From Caldilineaceae bacterium (lineage in GTDB: Bacteria > Chloroflexota > Anaerolineae > Caldilineales > Caldilineaceae), in the NCBI GenBank assembly GCA_019637685.1, contig JAHBVF010000014.1:62001-126000 (forward strand): a stretch of 64,000 nt of DNA, in the 5' to 3' direction. The notes under the pieces were generated by a model. That model searched no databases. It was not told the DNA's origin and saw only the letters and a program-made list of their open reading frames with translations. Made by a program: the position numbers and the translations under genes. Positions 60,383 to 64,000 of the stretch are shown here, piece by piece. How positions within the stretch are numbered: position 1 is the stretch's first letter; every line of letters begins with the position of its first letter.

Positions 60383-61642
60383 ATGACCACCCAATCCCAC
60401 CCTTTTCCCGCCCCGTCTGGTTCGCCCATTCCCGTGCTGGGCTTTGACGCGGCGGGGATTGCCTGTGGCGTCAAAAAGAGCGGCGCGCCCGACCTGGCGC
60501 TGATCGCCTCCCGCCTGCCCTGCAAGGCCGCGGCAGTCTTCACCCAGAACGCTTTTCCCGCCGCACCCGTCCTCTACGACCGCGCGCTGCTGGGGATGAA
60601 CCCGGATGCTGTCCACGGCGTGCTGATCAACAGCGGCTGCGCCAACGCTTGTACATCTGTGCAGGGCAATGTCAATGCCAAGCGCATGGCCGAAGCCGCG
60701 GAGAAGGCTCTGGGCAGCAGCGACAATTCGGTGTTTGTGATGAGCACCGGCGTCATTGGCGTACAACTGCCCATCGAAAAGATCGAAGCGGGCGCGCCCC
60801 AGGTGGCTGCCCAATTGACGCCCACGGGCTGGGAAGCCGCCGCACGCGCCATTATGACCACCGATGTTTTCCCCAAGTGGGCCTCCCGCCAGGCGGAGAT
60901 AGACGGCGTGACCGTCACTGTTACGGGCATCAGCAAAGGCGCGGGAATGATCCATCCCAATATGGCGACAATGCTGGGCGTGCTGGTAACAGACGTACAC
61001 ATCAGCCAGCCGTTGCTCCAGCAGGCCCTGGCCGAGACGGTCAACCGCAGCTTCAACCGTATCAGTGTGGACGGGGACACCAGCACCAACGATACGGTCA
61101 TCGTCCTTGCCAACGGCGCGGCGGGCAACGCGGAGATTACCGACGCGGACAGCCCGGCCTACGCGGCTTTCGTGGCCGCGCTGGAAGGCGCATCCGCGGA
61201 ACTGGCAAAGCTGATTGTCCAGAACGGCGAGGGTGTGACGAAGTTTGTCACTGTGCAGGTGCAGGGCGCGGCCAGCGACGCGGACGCGCACCGGGCCGCC
61301 AATGCTATCGCCACCAGCCCGCTGGTCAAGACCGCTTTCTATGGCGGCGATGCCAATTGGGGGCGCATTCTCTGCGCGGTGGGCTATTCCGGCGCGGCAG
61401 TGCTGCCGGAAAATGCCGCACTTTACATCGCCCCGGGGGAACCCCAGGCCGCCAACCCGGAACTCCAACTGGTCACAGCGGGCACGCCGACGAACTACGC
61501 GGAGAAGGATGCCGCGGCCATCTTCGCCCAGCGGGACGTGACTGTGCGGGTCGCCCTCGGCCTGGGCAGCGGCGCGGCCACCGTCTGGACCTGCGACCTG
61601 AGCCACGACTACGTGACCATCAACGGGGACTATCGGACGTAG
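60383..61642 (+). CDS. argJ: Bifunctional glutamate N-acetyltransferase / ornithine acetyltransferase
   Basis: 419 aa. Self-cleaving enzyme with the nucleophile Thr in NMATMLGV (Thr196), which divides it into alpha and beta chains; CGVKKSGAPDLALI, LINSGCANACT and FYGGDANWGRIL are further family blocks. Recycles the acetyl group in arginine synthesis and may also start the pathway. The start at 60383 is the first after the repeat block, with GGAG upstream; the longer frame reads repeat sequence. Confidence 0.96.
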   Translation: MTTQSHPFPAPSGSPIPVLGFDAAGIACGVKKSGAPDLALIASRLPCKAAAVFTQNAFPAAPVLYDRALLGMNPDAVHGVLINSGCANACTSVQGNVNAKRMAEAAEKALGSSDNSVFVMSTGVIGVQLPIEKIEAGAPQVAAQLTPTGWEAAARAIMTTDVFPKWASRQAEIDGVTVTVTGISKGAGMIHPNMATMLGVLVTDVHISQPLLQQALAETVNRSFNRISVDGDTSTNDTVIVLANGAAGNAEITDADSPAYAAFVAALEGASAELAKLIVQNGEGVTKFVTVQVQGAASDADAHRAANAIATSPLVKTAFYGGDANWGRILCAVGYSGAAVLPENAALYIAPGEPQAANPELQLVTAGTPTNYAEKDAAAIFAQRDVTVRVALGLGSGAATVWTCDLSHDYVTINGDYRT

Positions 61643-61723
61643 GGTCGGTGTGGTAGAATCTGTGGAAGAGAAAGTGTAGAGAAATCCGCTTGAGTCTGCG
61701 TTGTTGCGGTTAGGGTCTATGAG

Positions 61724-61767
61724 GGTTACTGCTCAGGGGCGTCGCACCCGAAGCCTGAGTAGTAACC
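61724..61767. promoter_or_regulatory. 14-bp inverted repeat before the AbrB-like gene
   Basis: GGTTACTGCTCAGG (61724-61737) and CCTGAGTAGTAACC (61754-61767) pair with one G-T; spacer 16 bases. It ends just before the GAGGAGG ribosome site of the next gene and could be an operator or translation control hairpin. Confidence 0.65.
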
Positions 61768-61782
61768 TGTGAGGAGGAAAAA

Positions 61783-62178
61783 ATGGAACGCACATATCAT
61801 GTCGTCGGAGAGGGTGGAATTCAGATACCGTTGCCTCTCCTGGAGTCCTACGGATTCCACTCGGGAACCCATATGGTCGTTGAATTCGGCCATGACGGAC
61901 TTTTTATCCAGCCCGCCAAACCTACCAAAACTGAAATCAGTCAGCGGGCCTTGCGTTTACTGTTGAGACGACTTGGCGATGCTGTTGTGGTGGAGACAGA
62001 ACCTGCGAAAGCGGATGATCCCGATGTAACAACCACCGGATGGATTGTGACCGTTTATGCTCGGGGAAGCGAGACGCCTCTGGGAACCCTGCGCTACTCC
62101 TCTCAGGGCGATCTGATATGTGATGTAGACTCCGCTATTCAACAAATGTGGGAGACAGGAAGCAAACTTTCTGTATAA
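61783..62178 (+). CDS. AbrB-like antitoxin/regulator
   Basis: 131 aa. ERTYHVVGEGGIQIPLPLLE and HMVVEFGHDGLFIQP form a SpoVT/AbrB-like swapped hairpin; the following helices (RALRLLLRRLGDAVVVE) and beta strands (LGTLRYSSQGDLICDVD) are an extra domain. Strong GAGGAGG site. It ends three bases before a C39-like peptidase gene, a pairing that looks like a two-component regulator/effector module. Confidence 0.7.
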   Translation: MERTYHVVGEGGIQIPLPLLESYGFHSGTHMVVEFGHDGLFIQPAKPTKTEISQRALRLLLRRLGDAVVVETEPAKADDPDVTTTGWIVTVYARGSETPLGTLRYSSQGDLICDVDSAIQQMWETGSKLSV

Positions 62179-62180
62179 CT

Positions 62181-62630
62181 GTGAGGTTATCAGTCCCTCA
62201 TTATCGTCAAACGCAACCACAATCCTGTCTTCCTGCCTGTGCGCGAGTGGTTCTTGGTTATCTGGGCAAGAACCATTCGGAGGCTGAATTGGCGTTTGCG
62301 TTCCGGACAGTTCATTGGGCCGGGACGCTTGCCGAAAACGCGATCGACGGTCTGGAACAGATGGGGTATGAAGTATTTTGGTTCCACAATGCGGACCTTA
62401 CCAAGCTTCGCCTTCTGTTGTCCCAGGGATGGCCGGTGATTGTCCTGCTGTATGCTTCTGATCTTCCACATGGCAGAGAAGGCATACACGCAATCGTCGT
62501 CATTGGAATTGAAAACGATCAGGTGATATGCCTCGATCCTTCCCTTCCCAACGAACTCATCCTGGATTTGAGACAATTTGCAGCCATATGGGCAGGACTT
62601 GACAACCAGGGAATTGTCATCTGGACTTGA
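62181..62630 (+). CDS. C39-like cysteine peptidase domain protein
   Basis: 149 aa papain-fold domain. Catalytic Cys in QTQPQSCLPACARVV, with the preceding Gln as oxyanion residue, and the His in GIHAIVVIGIENDQVICLDPS followed by Asp. No signal peptide or ABC domain, so it is not a bacteriocin exporter. The GTG at 62181 is used; a GTG at 62148 overlapping the AbrB-like gene is possible. Probably a toxin-like or regulatory protease paired with the upstream gene. Confidence 0.75.
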   Translation: MRLSVPHYRQTQPQSCLPACARVVLGYLGKNHSEAELAFAFRTVHWAGTLAENAIDGLEQMGYEVFWFHNADLTKLRLLLSQGWPVIVLLYASDLPHGREGIHAIVVIGIENDQVICLDPSLPNELILDLRQFAAIWAGLDNQGIVIWT

Positions 62631-62643
62631 GATACAAATGACT

Positions 62644-62770
62644 CTACTGTAAAAAGCCCCTAAACTCACCGCGGAGTCGCGGGGAACGCGGAGGTTCGCG
62701 GCGTTTTTCTCCTGAATCTCGCCGCGTTGCCTCTGCGGCTCCGCGGTGAAATTGACCTTTTTGCAGTAGA
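62644..62770. repeat. Composite inverted repeat with CGCGGAG units
   Basis: Outer arms CTACTGTAAAAAG and CTTTTTGCAGTAG, inner arms CTCACCGCGGAG and CTCCGCGGTGA, with GCGGAGG/CGCCGCG units between. Lies after the C39-like gene and can act as its transcription end. Confidence 0.8.
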
Positions 62771-62785
62771 CTCACAAATGTCTTT

Positions 62786-62899
62786 GTGCTTCCGATTTCC
62801 CCTCCACATCGACACCCCGCCCTCTGGGAGGCGTTGACCTACGCGGCCACAATGGGTGGCGGCAATGCAGAATTGGTGCTGGAAGGACACGCCCAATGA
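62786..62899 (+). pseudogene. Remnant of a gene 3' end before the DUF3604 gene
   Basis: Reads HPALWEALTYAATMGGGNAE and a few more residues to TGA with protein-like codon use; the 5' part is replaced by the composite repeat. Its stop overlaps the next ATG (ATGA), as in an intact operon. Parent family not recognised. Confidence 0.4.
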
Positions 62900-64000
62900 C
62901 CGACGACGAGCGAACGACCCACCGCCTGGGCACAGTCACCCTTGACCCGCCCGGCCCGGTGGTGGCGGGCAGCATCGGCCAGTGGACCCTTACCTACACT
63001 GTGGGCAGCTATGGCATCGACGAGGGCGGCACGCTGAAGCTGGCCCAGCGCTTTGCCAGCGATTGGGAGACACCCCAATTCGACCAGCCCGCCGCACCCG
63101 GCTATACGACTGTCACCACCAGCGGACAGGCCAGTCTACGCGCCTACTTCCACCGCAAGGCCCACGAACGGCCGTGGATGAAGTGTACGGTCATCGACGT
63201 TTACGACGGCAGCCTGGCCCCCGGTGACACTGTAACCATCACTCTGGGCGACCGCAGTCAGGGATCGCCGGGCATCCGCGCCCAGACTTTCCAGGAATCA
63301 ACCCACGAATTCCGCCTGCTGGTCGATCCCACCAACGCCAGCGTCGCTCTGCCTCTGCCCACTTCGCCAACTTTCCCCGTCGTTCCCGGCCCCCCGGTGG
63401 AACTGGTCTGTATTGTGCCCAGCCAGACAGTCATCGGCGAGCCGATGGAAATTTTTGTCAAAGGCCAGGACCGTTGGGGCAACCCTACGCCGGCGCTGGA
63501 AGGGCTGGAACTGGCGTGGAGCGGGGACGCCGAGGCCACAATCGACGGCAGCCGTCTGCTCTGTACAACGCCGGGCACAGGCTGGCTTCTGGTGAAGGCT
63601 GGAACGCTGGCTTGCCGCAGCAACCCGGTCACAGCCTTTGCCGCCCGTCCCGCCCTTTCCAAATACTGGGGCGATCTCCACGCCCAGACCGCGGGGACGG
63701 TGGGCACGGGCACAGAGGCCGAATACTTCACCTTTGGCCGGGATGTGGTCCGCCTGGACTTTGCCAGCCATCAGGGCAACGACTTTCAGATGGACGATGC
63801 CTACTGGGCACACCTCAACCGTACGGTCAGCGAATTCCACGCGGACGGGCGTTTTGTCGTCTTTCCCGGCTACGAGTGGTCGGCCAACACCCCCGCGGGC
63901 GGCGACCGCAACGTCATCTACCGCCAGGAGGGGAAACCCATCTTCCGTTCCAGCCACTGGCAGATTCCCCATACGCCGGAGGACGCGCTCAGCCCGGCCC
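62896..64000 (+). CDS. DUF3604 family protein, 3' partial
   Basis: 368 codons visible, running off the right edge. The N-terminal 220 residues are beta-rich (two Ig-like or sandwich domains, with TLTYTVGSYGIDEGGTLKLA). DUF3604 begins at KYWGDLHAQT (about residue 256), with GTEAEYFTFGRDVVRLDFASHQGNDFQM and FPGYEWSANT; the Asp/His set resembles the PHP metal-hydrolase fold. No signal peptide. Cytoplasmic enzyme of unknown substrate. Confidence 0.85.
   Translation, partial: MTDDERTTHRLGTVTLDPPGPVVAGSIGQWTLTYTVGSYGIDEGGTLKLAQRFASDWETPQFDQPAAPGYTTVTTSGQASLRAYFHRKAHERPWMKCTVIDVYDGSLAPGDTVTITLGDRSQGSPGIRAQTFQESTHEFRLLVDPTNASVALPLPTSPTFPVVPGPPVELVCIVPSQTVIGEPMEIFVKGQDRWGNPTPALEGLELAWSGDAEATIDGSRLLCTTPGTGWLLVKAGTLACRSNPVTAFAARPALSKYWGDLHAQTAGTVGTGTEAEYFTFGRDVVRLDFASHQGNDFQMDDAYWAHLNRTVSEFHADGRFVVFPGYEWSANTPAGGDRNVIYRQEGKPIFRSSHWQIPHTPEDALSPA

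Noticed and set aside
1..64000. tRNA, rRNA or insertion sequences
   Set aside because: No cloverleaf with a conserved T-loop, no rRNA-like stretch, and no transposase or terminal-repeat pair was recognised by reading; a covariance-model scan was not possible.

Overview
The window is GC-rich bacterial chromosome, densely coded on both strands. Gene content suggests a Chloroflexota bacterium of the Anaerolineae/Caldilineae kind. The reasons are lipoprotein sugar-binding proteins, many carbohydrate ABC and glycosyltransferase genes, DinB-like, Uma2, DUF3604 and ADP-ribosylglycohydrolase genes, an abundance of PIN-type toxin-antitoxin pairs, and many short tandem/inverted repeat blocks between genes. 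This placement is inferred from gene repertoire only. No rRNA, tRNA, CRISPR array, prophage or insertion sequence was recognised.

Layout. 1-7.1 kb: the end of a 2-hydroxyacid dehydrogenase, an alcohol-dehydrogenase/serine-hydrolase pair on the minus strand, pheT, and a two-gene unit with an ADP-ribosyltransferase-like protein. 7.1-18.9 kb: housekeeping genes (rnz, topA, rsmE, prmA), a DinB-like protein, a PIG-L deacetylase, a family 4 glycosyltransferase, an FMN alpha-hydroxyacid oxidoreductase, and a vapBC pair with a clear promoter and operator. 19.0-24.8 kb: five tightly overlapping glycosyltransferase or envelope-sugar genes. 24.8-31.3 kb: three antitoxin/PIN-toxin pairs interleaved with a Cas4/AddB-like PD-(D/E)XK nuclease, recJ and an esterase. 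31.3-39.1 kb: an operon-like block with two BrxC/BrxD-like P-loop ATPases, an unrecognised 293-aa protein, an Lhr-like superfamily II helicase, and embedded small modules (TumE-like pair, RHH-like/HNH pair). This block is the best candidate for an undescribed DNA-processing or defence system. 39.2-44.0 kb: a cation diffusion facilitator with three tandem C-terminal domains, divergent from an ABC exporter operon. 44.0-51.7 kb: a catabolic cluster (ADP-ribosylglycohydrolase family, PfkB kinase, sugar ABC importer, BtpA-like protein, hydroxypyruvate-isomerase-like protein). 51.8-64 kb: mscL, leuS, a Uma2 nuclease, a HIT protein, a GT39-like mannosyltransferase, argG, argJ, an AbrB-like/C39-like pair, and the start of a DUF3604 gene.

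Regulation can be read in several places. leuS and argG are each preceded by a short reading frame and an intrinsic terminator, which suggests leader-peptide attenuation. vapBC has a 12-bp inverted-repeat operator at its start site. The cdf and ABC exporter genes are driven by back-to-back promoters that share one -35 element. Several promoter -10 boxes lie 6-7 bp from an ATG, which suggests leaderless mRNAs.

The most distinctive genome-wide trait is a set of short tandem repeat families (units such as GTGAAAC, ATGACAAG, CAATCACC, CCCCAGT) arranged as imperfect hairpins at gene borders. Several of them have also entered coding sequence in frame (recJ, the helicase, a GT39-like protein, a glycosyltransferase, and a signal-peptide region).
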